This document shows, in pieces, positions 26,994 to 34,923 of a stretch of DNA of 64,000 nt. This DNA is from an uncultured Neomegalonema sp. (GTDB lineage: Bacteria > Pseudomonadota > Alphaproteobacteria > Rhodobacterales > Rhodobacteraceae): assembly GCA_937995735.1 (NCBI GenBank), contig CALKIZ010000045.1, positions 1 through 64,000 on the forward strand, read 5' to 3'. Position 1 is the stretch's first letter. Each line of letters starts with the position of its first letter. A program made the translations under genes and the position numbers. The notes beneath the pieces are model-generated. The model had not been told where the DNA came from. It saw only the letters and a program-made list of their open reading frames with translations, and searched no databases.

Positions 26994-27773
26994 TTGCGGA
27001 CCTTAGTTTCCGGTTCAGGAACGATACTAGCTCTTGTATTCTTAGGTTTTTTTCCGGTCCGTGCCGAAACACTGAAAGTTTTTGCGGCTGCATCATTAAC
27101 CGATACTTTGGACGACGTATTGTCGGTTTGCTCATCAAAAACCGGCTTAGATGCAACCGGCATTTATGCAGGAAGTGGCACAATCGCACGCCAAATCGAA
27201 CATGGCGCGCCTGCCGCAATTTACATCTCGGCAAACCCCGAATGGATGGATTGGCTGCAAAAGCGCGGCAGGATCGTTGAGGAAGAACGGATTGATTTAA
27301 TCGGCAACACTTTGGTTTTAATTCAATCTAATCTACTGAAATTAAAAATAAAAACTGAAAATTCGCCTCCCGATCTTTCTACAATTTTAGAGTCAAAGCG
27401 CATTGGCATCGCCGATCCCGATTCCGTCCCGGCGGGGCGGTACGCGAAGCAAGCTCTTGAAACGCATGGATGGTGGGACAAGCCGGAGGTTCAAAATGCC
27501 TTAGTCCCCGGAGCGAATGTTCGCGAGGTCTTGTCATGGGTTGCCAAGGGTGACGTAGCTTTCGGGATCGTCTATCATACTGATCTTTTAAGGGAAAATC
27601 GTGTCAACGCGCTATGGATATTTGAAGCGGATGCCCATGATCCGATCCGCTACCCCGCCGCTGTGACGACGGATCATGACAGCCCGGATGCGAGGCGCTT
27701 CCTTACATGCTTAGCGGGACAGGAAGCCTCTGATATATTTATCAAATCCGGCTTCATCGCACTTCCCCGTTAG
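26994..27773 (+). CDS. modA: Molybdate ABC transporter substrate-binding protein, orphan
   Basis: A periplasmic molybdate/tungstate-binding protein of about 259 residues. The signal peptide (LVSGSGTILALVFLGFFPVRAE) is followed by LKVFAAASLTDTLDDV, SGTIARQIEHGAPAAIYISANPEWMDWL and the C-terminal PARY-type segment PIRYPAAVT. I chose the TTG at 26994, one base after the metC stop, because it gives a normal signal peptide; an earlier ATG at 26958 would lie inside metC. No modB or modC follows, which is unusual. The permease must be elsewhere or the gene is an orphan. Confidence 0.85.
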   Translation: MRTLVSGSGTILALVFLGFFPVRAETLKVFAAASLTDTLDDVLSVCSSKTGLDATGIYAGSGTIARQIEHGAPAAIYISANPEWMDWLQKRGRIVEEERIDLIGNTLVLIQSNLLKLKIKTENSPPDLSTILESKRIGIADPDSVPAGRYAKQALETHGWWDKPEVQNALVPGANVREVLSWVAKGDVAFGIVYHTDLLRENRVNALWIFEADAHDPIRYPAAVTTDHDSPDARRFLTCLAGQEASDIFIKSGFIALPR

Positions 27774-27839
27774 CAGTACGCATAATCAGCGTTCTGTTTT
27801 ATATACACCTTAAGATGTTGTTATATAGGAGTCATTTAC

Positions 27840-28604
27840 ATGCTTCTTAGCTCAAAAACCCCAGCAATAGTCACCGGCGGAGCCTCAGGGCTTGGTGAAG
27901 CGACCGCCCGAATGCTGGCCGCACAAGGATGTTCCGTGTCAATTTTTGATATGGCCTCAGAGCGCGGAGAAAAAATTTCCCATGAAATCAATGGCTTGTT
28001 TATCCACACAGATGTCTCAGACCCCGATGCCGTCGAATCATCGCTCAAAACGGCGCGCGCCAAGCATGGTCAGGAACGCATTTGCGTTTGCTGTGCTGGT
28101 ATAGCGCCCGGTGCAAAAACCGTCGGCAAGGACGGGGCGCACGATGCCGCACTGTTCTTAAAGACTATACAAATCAACCTTTTAGGCGTCTTCAACATGG
28201 CGTCCCAATCTGCGGCAGGGATGACAAAAACCGACCCGCTCCAAAGCGGCGAACGCGGCGTGATCATCAACACCGCTTCGATTGCGGCCTATGAAGGACA
28301 GATCGGACAGCTTGCATATGCGGCCTCTAAGGGGGGAGTCGCGTCCATGACGTTGCCGATGGCCAGAGACCTTTCTCGTAATAATATCAGAGTGATGGCC
28401 ATAGCTCCCGGTCTGTTTCTGACCCCGATGTTACAAAGTTTGCCGCAAGACGTTCAGGATTCCCTTGGTAAAACAATCCCCTACCCCGACCGCCTTGGAG
28501 ATCCGACGGAATTTGCCTCATTGGTGAAGGCCATCGCCGAAAATCCGATGCTGAACGGAGACGTCATTCGCCTCGACGGGGCGCTCAGAATGGCCCCGAG
28601 ATAA
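27840..28604 (+). CDS. SDR family oxidoreductase (17-beta-HSD10-like)
   Basis: A 254-residue short-chain dehydrogenase. The NAD loop is VTGGASGLGEATARMLAAQG, the catalytic Tyr and Lys are in YAASKGGVASM, the Ser is in INTASIAA, and the C-terminal NPMLNGDVIRLDGALRM is typical of type II 3-hydroxyacyl-CoA dehydrogenases. These oxidise 3-hydroxyacyl-CoA in fatty or branched-chain degradation. AGGAG precedes the ATG. It follows modA by 66 bases. Confidence 0.9.
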   Translation: MLLSSKTPAIVTGGASGLGEATARMLAAQGCSVSIFDMASERGEKISHEINGLFIHTDVSDPDAVESSLKTARAKHGQERICVCCAGIAPGAKTVGKDGAHDAALFLKTIQINLLGVFNMASQSAAGMTKTDPLQSGERGVIINTASIAAYEGQIGQLAYAASKGGVASMTLPMARDLSRNNIRVMAIAPGLFLTPMLQSLPQDVQDSLGKTIPYPDRLGDPTEFASLVKAIAENPMLNGDVIRLDGALRMAPR

Positions 28605-29009
28605 CAGGCAAAACTCTTGTTTCCCGTTGCAAAACCCTCGGGCCCCACAAGCAAAATCCTGAAATTTCCGGGTAAAACCATGGCAACACGCTGATGGTGG
28701 TGGCAAATTTCTTGAAAGCGAGCTACTTGCCGCCCTCAAAAATTGTGTAAAACACAAAAGACGAGTGGAATCCGCAGAAGTGGAGTTGAATGACGGTCGC
28801 GATGCCGTTCATGGCGCTCGGAAATTCCGGTCGAACAAGACTTCTGAAATGCGCCCGAAGTCGTCACTTCAGTCGATCCGAATATACGGTCGCGCACCTC
28901 TGCATCGCCATCGTCCAGCGCATCAACGCGTCGGCTTGAACAGTAGGCGACATTCGCAGATTGCTGAAAGCATCCGATCACTGTCTGCATCCTTGATGGG
29001 AGCTCGCTC
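28605..29009. other. 405-base non-coding left flank of the LysR/Fe-2OG cassette
   Basis: No convincing gene. Short frames on both strands lack ribosome sites and read like degraded sequence. It contains TTGTGT-AAA-ACACAA (28743-28757) and AAGACGAGTGGAAT (28758-28771), whose exact inverse occurs at 31705-31718 on the other side of the cassette. I have the impression of having seen this kind of sequence between genes in Rhodobacterales, but cannot verify that here. Confidence 0.5.
28743..28771 (-). repeat. Left copy of an inverted repeat flanking the cassette
   Basis: Read on the minus strand this is ATTCCACTCGTCTT followed by TTGTGTTTTACACAA. The 14-base part is identical to 31705-31718 on the plus strand, and the next bases remain similar (GTGTTT-ACA). 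The two copies point outward in opposite orientation around the three-gene cassette. Confidence 0.5.
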
Positions 29010-29879
29010 TCAGAGCACCTGGCGAAGCCACGCCTCGAACGCCCTGACGTCCGGGTGTCGGTTTACGCGAGGTTCGATCCCGGCGAGATAGTGCGACTGC
29101 CCTAATTCAATCGGATCACCCGACATACGGATCGCTCTTCCAGAGTCAATCGCCTGCTTCGCAAACCTTTCGATCACGACAGCGCAACCAAGTTCGGCGG
29201 CAACCATTTCCATTGCAGCAACCGATGTATCAACCACCAAACCTGCGCCAGAACCGTCGACTTCCAGCGAGTAGGACGAAAGATACCGCGCCCAGTGATC
29301 GTCGAATCCTAGAATGTGAATCCGTTCGTATCGCAACAAATCCTGCGGGGTTGCGATGTCGCTGCTTGAGCCCGCACCGCAGATGGGAACAAGGGCTTCA
29401 TCCGACAGCCTTTCCAGATGAGGTGGAGCATGATCTCGCGAGGCAAGAATAATGTCTACATCGACGGTTTGCTGATCGGACAGACCCTTCCAAATTGATG
29501 TGACCAACTTGATTCCGACGCCAGGGTGATCCCGCTGAAAGTCTCCCAGCTTCGGCGACAGCCACATAATGAATGCCATCGAGGCGCGCACGACAACGGT
29601 GCTGGCATGACGAGGTCCGAACAACCCGCTCGTTGACCTATCGATCATATCGAGCGCTTCCCGAACCGTCAGCAAATACGCCTTTCCAGCGTCGGTCAGT
29701 TGCAAGCTCTTGGCTCGGCGAACGAAGAGCTTGTCGCCAAGCTGCGCTTCGAGCGCTTTGATGTGCTGGCTGACGGCGGTTTGAGTGAGGCTGACTTCAT
29801 GGCTCGCCCCAGTAAAACTGAGTAGCCGCGCTGCGGCTTCAAAACTTCGCAGCCAGTTCAGATTCAGATTTTGACGCAC
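29010..29879 (-). CDS. LysR-type regulator (GcvA-like), divergent from the Fe/2OG gene
   Basis: A 289-residue LysR regulator. The winged HTH occupies residues 6-65 (NWLRSFEAAARLLSFTGASHEVSLTQTAVSQHIKALEAQLG), with a type 2 periplasmic-binding effector domain after it. It starts with GTG at 29879 just after GGAAAG. The 121-base gap to the divergent Fe/2OG gene holds CTCATGAG (29904-29911), a possible part of its operator. By position it probably controls the Fe/2OG enzyme and cysteine hydrolase; the effector is unknown. G+C content of this gene and its neighbours looks higher than that of the surrounding region. Confidence 0.9.
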   Translation of the reverse strand: MRQNLNLNWLRSFEAAARLLSFTGASHEVSLTQTAVSQHIKALEAQLGDKLFVRRAKSLQLTDAGKAYLLTVREALDMIDRSTSGLFGPRHASTVVVRASMAFIMWLSPKLGDFQRDHPGVGIKLVTSIWKGLSDQQTVDVDIILASRDHAPPHLERLSDEALVPICGAGSSSDIATPQDLLRYERIHILGFDDHWARYLSSYSLEVDGSGAGLVVDTSVAAMEMVAAELGCAVVIERFAKQAIDSGRAIRMSGDPIELGQSHYLAGIEPRVNRHPDVRAFEAWLRQVL

Positions 29880-30000
29880 ATTCTTTCCACAAAAAATTTA
29901 TGCTCATGAGAGAGTATTATTTCGTTTTTCTTGGTAGAGAAACCTCTGCATTATGGTGATGGCGCTCAGACGCCCAACCGGAACGCAGCGGGAGGCCATT

Positions 30001-30858
30001 ATGACCAACAGCACACACCAAACGGACATAGCCTTGCAGCTTATCGATCTGGACAGATACCCGATCGCTGATCTGGACAGAGGCGCTGGCACAGCTTTTC
30101 TGGCGGACTGTCAGCAAAGCATGGAGACGAACGGATGGTGCAATCTGGATGGCTTTGTTCATGCCGAGGCGTTGGCTCACCTGAATGACGAAGCTAACGA
30201 ACTGCTGCCCACGGCGGAAGTTCTGCACGTCCGTCGCAACATCTACCAAGGCGCTATTGACCCGTCATTGCCTGAGGACGATCCGCGCCGAAAGGAATTC
30301 ACACACATCGCGGTTCAGCTCGCAGACGACCAGATTTCCGAAGAAACGCGCGTCAAGCAACTTTATCATTCGGACATCCTGACGGAATTCGTGCGCAGAG
30401 TTCAGGGGAAAGACCAGCTTTATCGCTGCGCCGATGAATTTCAGGCCCTCAACGTCGTGGCACTGCACCCAGACAGCTGGCACGCTTGGCACTACGACAC
30501 GACCGAATGCACCGTCACCCTGCTGTTGCAAGCTGCTGAGGAAGGCGGGGAATTCACCTTTCTGCCCGACTCCCGGACCGATCAGGCCGAGGACCGCGAG
30601 GCGGTGGACCGGCTGCTTGCTGGCGACATGTCTCACGCGCAGACCTTCTCGCGCGGGGCGGGCACGTTCACACTCTTTCGCGGCGGGTATTCGTTGCACG
30701 GCGTGACCAAAGTCGAAGGCAAGCGCCCACGCATTTCAGCGATCTTCACATATGACGAAGAGCCGGGTCGCGTGATCGACGACGATATCAACGTTCGCAT
30801 CTACGGCGAACGGGTGGAAAAGATACTAACGGCCCGCCACGCGGAAGCGAATGCATAA
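30001..30858 (+). CDS. Fe(II)/2-oxoglutarate dioxygenase-like protein (HalD/ArpA type)
   Basis: A 285-residue cupin-fold enzyme. The iron triad is H164-Y-D166 (WHYDTTECTVTLLL) with H233 (GGYSLHGVTKVEG) and an Arg at 242 or 244 for 2-oxoglutarate. The layout resembles the BesD/HalD family of amino-acid halogenases, but those have Gly where this has Asp, so hydroxylation is expected rather than halogenation. GGGAGG upstream supports the ATG at 30001; the frame is open to 29953. It is followed after 11 bases by a cysteine hydrolase. Substrate is likely a small polar molecule such as an amino acid, but that is inference. Confidence 0.85.
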   Translation: MTNSTHQTDIALQLIDLDRYPIADLDRGAGTAFLADCQQSMETNGWCNLDGFVHAEALAHLNDEANELLPTAEVLHVRRNIYQGAIDPSLPEDDPRRKEFTHIAVQLADDQISEETRVKQLYHSDILTEFVRRVQGKDQLYRCADEFQALNVVALHPDSWHAWHYDTTECTVTLLLQAAEEGGEFTFLPDSRTDQAEDREAVDRLLAGDMSHAQTFSRGAGTFTLFRGGYSLHGVTKVEGKRPRISAIFTYDEEPGRVIDDDINVRIYGERVEKILTARHAEANA

Positions 30859-30869
30859 GGACAATTTGA

Positions 30870-31421
30870 ATGAAGACGGCTTTGCTGGTGATCGACGTGC
30901 AGATGGCGCTCGCCGCCGAGGATGCGGGGGGCGCGGAACGGTCCTGCCCGGAAGCGGAAAAGAATATTGCAGCACTCTTACACGCGTTCCGGGCGTCAGG
31001 GGATCTAGTGGTGCATATCCACCACCATGGTTTGTCCCCGGACGATCCATTCCATCCGGATGCGCCCGGATCGGAGGTTCAGCCGGTTGCGGCGCCTCTG
31101 GACGGCGAGCCAGTCGTCATTAAAACCGGCAGCAGCGGATTTGTTGGGACGCCCCTGCTGGATTTGCTGAAGAATGCGGAGATTGAGCGCGTCGTGCTGT
31201 GTGGCGCGACTGCCAATCACTGTGTCGAATCCACGACCCGCAGTGCTGCCGATCTGGGCTTTCAGCCTTTTTATGCCGCCGATGCGGTCTGGACCTACGG
31301 CCTTACCGGGCCAGATGGCGTTTCGCACAGTGCCGAGGAAATTCACTCCGTTAGCATGGCCACGTTGGATGGTGAAATTGCCGCCGTCATAAGCACTCGT
31401 GACATTCTAACTTCGGGATAA
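30870..31421 (+). CDS. Isochorismatase-family cysteine hydrolase
   Basis: A 183-residue alpha/beta hydrolase of the isochorismatase-like superfamily. The triad is D9 (LLVIDVQ), K85 (VVIKTGSSGF) and C118 (GATANHCVESTTRSA). Members hydrolyse amides or carbamates such as nicotinamide, N-carbamoylsarcosine, ureidoacrylate. AAGGA lies eight bases before the ATG. Co-oriented and close to the Fe/2OG gene, it may process that enzyme's product (inference). Confidence 0.9.
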   Translation: MKTALLVIDVQMALAAEDAGGAERSCPEAEKNIAALLHAFRASGDLVVHIHHHGLSPDDPFHPDAPGSEVQPVAAPLDGEPVVIKTGSSGFVGTPLLDLLKNAEIERVVLCGATANHCVESTTRSAADLGFQPFYAADAVWTYGLTGPDGVSHSAEEIHSVSMATLDGEIAAVISTRDILTSG

Positions 31422-31748
31422 GCATCCTTAGCAGTAGTGCGATTTTCGAGGCCAAACGGCTTCGGCAGCTTCCTTTTGGTGACGGTGGCGAACCCCTGCA
31501 GTCCCGTCGCAACCTATCGTCTGGCTATTTGACGGGTTCTGGTCATACTCAGCCTCTTCCGCAGTCCCGTGGCGGCGGTCGCGAAGGGTGAGAAAACAGT
31601 CCAACCCTCTTCTGAGTTTTGGAAACTGCTACACTGCTCTTCAGACGGTTAAACTCGTCTTCTGAGGTTTCGCAGCCTGAAATAGTGCCCTTTTCGGGGA
31701 ATCCATTCCACTCGTCTTCCGTGTTTGACAAATTGCACTCCAACCCAA
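31422..31748. other. 327-base non-coding right flank of the cassette
   Basis: No convincing gene. A minus-strand frame of 67 codons (31549-31752) has no ribosome site and overlaps the LysR stop. The sequence holds the right copy of the flanking inverted repeat (31705-31718) and a duplicated CGCAGTCCCGT / GCAGTCCCGTCGC motif (31478-31490, 31560-31570). Looks like degraded or repeat-derived DNA. Confidence 0.45.
31705..31730 (+). repeat. Right copy of the inverted repeat flanking the cassette
   Basis: ATTCCACTCGTCTT (31705-31718) is identical, inverted, to 28758-28771, and is followed by CCGTGTTTGACA, similar to TTGTGTTTTACA at the left copy. The two copies enclose about 2.9 kb with the LysR, Fe/2OG and hydrolase genes. 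Confidence 0.5.
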
Positions 31749-32618
31749 TCACCGCCCTATCTCAGACCGCACCCATGCCAGAAACATTTTCATCGGCGGA
31801 CGGTGAGGGCCGGGTCTTGAGATCATCCAATAGGCAAGATCGGCAGTTTTATCGTCATCGAACAGACTGACGACCCTCCCTTCAGCAACATCCTTTTCAA
31901 ACCATATCCGTCCGGTATTCCCGACCCCCTCGCCGCGCCTGATGGCATCGACAACGAGGTTGCCGGGCATGTGCAAGACATTTTGCGGAGCGCAGTCTTC
32001 GACACCATGCGCCTCCAGCCACACTCTGCGTTCATCCATGCCGAGTTCCTGCACCCAGGGCAGCGCCGCGACATCGGCGGGCGTCTCAACCTTGCGTCCT
32101 TCGAGCAAAGACTTCGCGGCAAAAACGGCGTGCCCACCATCCAAGATTTGCTCGGCCTCAAGGCCCGGCCACGTGCCCGCACCAAAACGAAAGCCAATAT
32201 CGTACCCATCGGCAATCAAGTCGATGGGCTGGGCCGTTGGGTTGATCATCATCCCAATATCAGGATGCGCCGTGCGAAAGCCCCCGAGCCTTGGCATCAA
32301 CCAATTCGTCGCAAAAGTCGGTGTCAGCGTAATCTTCAAGGGCCGCGCGGCATCATCTTCAGTCAGCGCTTCCACAGCGGTTTGCATCGCCGCAAAGCCT
32401 TCGCCCAACCCGAGCGCAAGCCGCCCGCCCTGCTCTGTCGTCTCCACGCCTCTGCCCGCCCGTTGCATCAAAGGCAGATTAAACCATTCTTCGAGCTTTT
32501 TGACCTGCTGAGCGATGGCCGCATGAGTAACGTTCAGCTCGCGCGCGGCTGCACTGAGATTCCGGTGTCGCGCGGCGGCTTCGAACGCGCGCAGGGCCGT
32601 AAGAGGTGGCAGTTTCAT
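31749..32618 (-). CDS. LysR-type regulator (GcvA-like)
   Basis: A 289-residue LysR regulator with an N-terminal HTH (LTALRAFEAAARHRNLSAAARELNVTHAAIAQQVKKLEEWF) and effector domain containing TFATNWLMPRLGGF. The ATG at 32618 lies two bases from a perfect palindrome GTTAG-N5-CTAAC, a typical LysR site, so it likely represses itself and controls the divergent small gene and glutaminase. Related to but distinct from the regulator at 29-30 kb. The effector is unknown. Confidence 0.92.
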   Translation of the reverse strand: MKLPPLTALRAFEAAARHRNLSAAARELNVTHAAIAQQVKKLEEWFNLPLMQRAGRGVETTEQGGRLALGLGEGFAAMQTAVEALTEDDAARPLKITLTPTFATNWLMPRLGGFRTAHPDIGMMINPTAQPIDLIADGYDIGFRFGAGTWPGLEAEQILDGGHAVFAAKSLLEGRKVETPADVAALPWVQELGMDERRVWLEAHGVEDCAPQNVLHMPGNLVVDAIRRGEGVGNTGRIWFEKDVAEGRVVSLFDDDKTADLAYWMISRPGPHRPPMKMFLAWVRSEIGR

Positions 32619-32620
32619 AT

Positions 32621-32635
32621 GTTAGCCAATCTAAC
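32621..32635. promoter_or_regulatory. LysR-type operator
   Basis: GTTAG-CCAAT-CTAAC is a perfect 15-base palindrome containing TTAG-N5-CTAA, which fits the T-N11-A rule for LysR regulators. It lies directly upstream of the LysR start and 83 bases before the divergent gene. Confidence 0.55.
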
Positions 32636-32717
32636 AAATCAGAAATATCCCTGACTCGCAACTGTGACGCGAAATCGCTAAATATCAAGCATAGAAACAT
32701 TACAGAGGGCCAAACAG

Positions 32718-33044
32718 ATGTTTGATATTCTCGCCTCAACTTACATGACAGCCAGTCGCATGGATCATTTTTTGGAACAGGATTTCATGCACAAAAACCC
32801 ACATATCGCCCAGTGCCTGCGGTACATTCACGGCCTCGATACGCCGAACCCCAGCCTGATGCGACGCTTGCGCGGTCGCAGCGGCATGGATGGCGCGATA
32901 GAACTGCCTACCCGTCCCTCGCGGATAGCGGCCTTCGCAAGAACCGCGATTGCAAAAACCGGCACGGCTCTGCGTCGAACCGGGGAATGGCTGGAGCAAA
33001 CCGCGAGCACTTGTTGCCCACCTCACCCTTTAAAATGCGTTTAG
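32718..33044 (+). CDS. Small hypothetical protein, 108 aa
   Basis: I do not recognise a family. The protein is basic, with an N-terminal helical part (FDILASTYMTASRMDHFLEQDFMHKNPHIAQCL) and an Arg-rich middle (MRRLRGRSG). There is no signal peptide. Support for it being real is the GAGGG ribosome site eight bases before the ATG and its position opposite a LysR gene with a shared operator. It precedes glsA by 66 bases and may be co-transcribed with it. Confidence 0.55.
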   Translation: MFDILASTYMTASRMDHFLEQDFMHKNPHIAQCLRYIHGLDTPNPSLMRRLRGRSGMDGAIELPTRPSRIAAFARTAIAKTGTALRRTGEWLEQTASTCCPPHPLKCV

Positions 33045-33110
33045 CCCCTGACGGAGCAAGGCAAAACGCCACCCTTGCTCCTCTCCGATGCGCCGGATAG
33101 CACTTACCCT

Positions 33111-34055
33111 ATGGAACACGAAAAACTGCACACCGCGATTACTGAGATAGCTGCCGACATGGTGGCTGAGACAGATCGCGGAAGTGTCGCAACCTATATC
33201 CCCGAGCTTGCCGATGTTGACCCCGGCCAGTTCGGTATCGCCGCTGTCACCGACGGCGGTACAATCCTCAGCGCGGGTGATGCGGATACATGCTTTTCGA
33301 TCCAAAGCGTCTCCAAAGTTTTCACCCTGACACTGGCACTGGAGGCTTTGGACGATGCGCTCTGGGATCGGGTGGGCCGCGAGCCGTCGGGCGATCCGTT
33401 CAATTCGATCATCCAACTCGAAGCCGAAAGAGGCCGTCCTCGAAATCCCTTCATCAATGCGGGCGCGATTGCGGTGACCGACGCGATTCTCGACGATGAC
33501 AACGCCGAGGAAGCCCTCGATAAAATCCTCAAATTTTTGCGCACTGTCAGCGGCGATAACAGCATTGCCATAGACGATTCAGTCGCCCGTTCCGAGGCCG
33601 CGACGGGCTTTCGCAATTATGCGCTCGCGAATTTCATGCGCTCATGGAATGTCATTGAGAACGCCCCTGATCGCGCGCTTGATGTCTATTTCAATCATTG
33701 CGCCATCGCCATGAGCTGCCGCCAGCTTGCCAATGCAGGGCGCTATTTAGCATGGGATGGAAAACTCGGCCTCAATGCAGAACGCCTGATCCCAGAACAA
33801 CGCGCTCGGCGGATCAACGCGCTTATGCTGACCTGCGGCCATTACGACGGCTCAGGCGAGTTCGCGTTTCGCGTCGGCCTTCCGGGTAAAAGCGGCGTCG
33901 GCGGCGGCATCCTTGCCATCGTGCCCGGCCAAGCGTCGATTGCCGTATGGTCGCCGGGCTTGAACGCGGTCGGAAACTCAAAGCTCGGCTCCCTCGCGCT
34001 GGAACGCCTCGCCGAACGTATGGGTTGGTCAGTCTTTGCCCGAAACGACTCCTAA
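33111..34055 (+). CDS. glsA: Glutaminase A
   Basis: A 314-residue serine-dependent beta-lactamase-like enzyme hydrolysing glutamine to glutamate and ammonia. The Ser-x2-Lys motif is in [12 protein letters not shown], followed by [22 protein letters not shown] and the C-terminal [15 protein letters not shown]. The ATG at 33111 gives the family N-terminus ([10 protein letters not shown]); an earlier TTG at 33075 is unlikely. Its stop overlaps by four bases (CTAA) the stop of the convergent small lipoprotein. In some bacteria GlsA supports acid resistance. Confidence 0.93.
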   Translation: MEHEKLHTAITEIAADMVAETDRGSVATYIPELADVDPGQFGIAAVTDGGTILSAGDADTCFSIQSVSKVFTLTLALEALDDALWDRVGREPSGDPFNSIIQLEAERGRPRNPFINAGAIAVTDAILDDDNAEEALDKILKFLRTVSGDNSIAIDDSVARSEAATGFRNYALANFMRSWNVIENAPDRALDVYFNHCAIAMSCRQLANAGRYLAWDGKLGLNAERLIPEQRARRINALMLTCGHYDGSGEFAFRVGLPGKSGVGGGILAIVPGQASIAVWSPGLNAVGNSKLGSLALERLAERMGWSVFARNDS

Positions 34056-34246
34056 CCCGCCGGATGACTATCGCAATGCGCCGTATCGACGGTTCGCGGC
34101 GCGGGCGTTGTGGCGAGAACGGCACAATCTATCGCACGGCTGGCGGTATCAACCTGCTGCTTGGCCCATCCCGTACACCCCGAAACACTGCCCGCAACCG
34201 CACAAAGCGCGACAACCCGCGCGAGGGATGAAATCGACCGTTGCAT
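34052..34246 (-). CDS. Small lipoprotein, 64 aa
   Basis: The ATG at 34246 follows GGAGAG by four bases. The protein has a basic N-terminus, a hydrophobic stretch and a lipobox ending VSGC, then a 40-residue mature part with two more cysteines (AIDCAVL, TAHCDSH). This predicts an envelope lipoprotein. Function unknown. It is convergent with glsA (stops overlap CTAA) and divergent from folA, sharing a twin-operator region with it. Confidence 0.65.
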   Translation of the reverse strand: MQRSISSLARVVALCAVAGSVSGCTGWAKQQVDTASRAIDCAVLATTPAPRTVDTAHCDSHPAG

Positions 34247-34260
34247 GGCACTCTCCATAA

Positions 34261-34275
34261 ATGAACATCGTTCAT
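34261..34275. promoter_or_regulatory. Palindromic operator 1 (lipoprotein-folA region)
   Basis: ATGAAC-ATC-GTTCAT, a perfect 15-base palindrome. It lies 15 bases upstream of the lipoprotein start. A second copy of the TGAAC-N3-GTTCA core is centred exactly 32 bases away, three helical turns, as expected for cooperative binding of a dimeric repressor. Confidence 0.6.
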
Positions 34276-34292
34276 ATATGGATCGCATATTT

Positions 34293-34307
34293 TTGAACGG
34301 TGTTCAA
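34293..34307. promoter_or_regulatory. Palindromic operator 2 overlapping a -35-like box
   Basis: TTGAAC-GGT-GTTCAA, a perfect 15-base palindrome sharing TGAAC-N3-GTTCA with operator 1. Its left arm TTGAAC (34293-34298) is followed at 17 bases by TAAAAA (34316-34321), so it could double as the -35 of a plus-strand promoter for folA. Confidence 0.6.
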
Positions 34308-34408
34308 GTTCTTTTTAAAAAGACTCCAAATTTATTGATATACAGCGTTGTGACAGACAATATGCATCTGATTATCCGAGCTGTTTTCGGACTAACGGGA
34401 GGATTTTT

Positions 34409-34912
34409 GTGAGATTATCTATGATCGTCGCGCTCGGGCGTAACCACGTGATTGGCATCGACAATGTGATGCCGTGGCATATCCCGGCTGACCTGAAATA
34501 TTTCAAGGCAACCACAATGGGGAAACCCGTTGTCATGGGGCGAAAAACGCTCCAGTCAATTGGCAAGCCGCTTCCGGGACGCCCGAATATCATCGTGACC
34601 CGCGATCAGGAATTTTCTGTCGAGGGCGCAACGATTGCCGCAGATCTCGACAATGCACTTGCCATCGCTGAGTCAAAAGCGGTGGAGATCAATGTCGAAG
34701 AAATCATGATCATCGGCGGCGGACAGATCTATGAGCAACTCATCCCGCGCGTAACGCGGCTTTATCTAACCGAAATCGACATGGAGCCGGAAGGCCACGC
34801 CTACTTCCCGGATTTTCGCGCGGTAGCCGAATGGAACGAAGTCTGGCGCGAACATCACCCGAAAGAAGGCGACCAACCGGCCTTTGATTTTGTGACGCTC
34901 GAGCGGCGCTAA
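34409..34912 (+). CDS. folA: Dihydrofolate reductase
   Basis: A 167-residue enzyme reducing dihydrofolate with NADPH. Typical are IVALGRNHVIGIDNVMPWHIPADLKYFK, VMGRKTLQSIGKPLPGR, IIGGGQIYEQLIP and the C-terminal FDFVTLERR. I use GTG at 34409, six bases after GGAGG; ATG at 34421 is a weaker alternative. No thyA is next to it. It follows the twin operator described above and is convergent with the MscS gene, 11 bases apart. Confidence 0.95.
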   Translation: MRLSMIVALGRNHVIGIDNVMPWHIPADLKYFKATTMGKPVVMGRKTLQSIGKPLPGRPNIIVTRDQEFSVEGATIAADLDNALAIAESKAVEINVEEIMIIGGGQIYEQLIPRVTRLYLTEIDMEPEGHAYFPDFRAVAEWNEVWREHHPKEGDQPAFDFVTLERR

Positions 34913-34923
34913 ACTCCCGCCTA

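Noticed and set aside
29066..29076. GGTTCGATCCC, resembling a tRNA T-loop
   Set aside because: Lies inside the LysR coding frame with no acceptor or anticodon stem around it.
28605..31748. Insertion sequence around the LysR/Fe-2OG cassette
   Set aside because: No transposase or target duplication seen; only a shared inverted 14-mer.
31549..31752. 67-codon minus-strand frame
   Set aside because: No ribosome site, overlaps the LysR stop and lies in degraded flank DNA.
34261..34307. LexA (SOS) box
   Set aside because: GAAC-N3-GTTC differs in spacing from both the GAAC-N4-GTTC and the alphaproteobacterial GTTC-N7-GTTC boxes.
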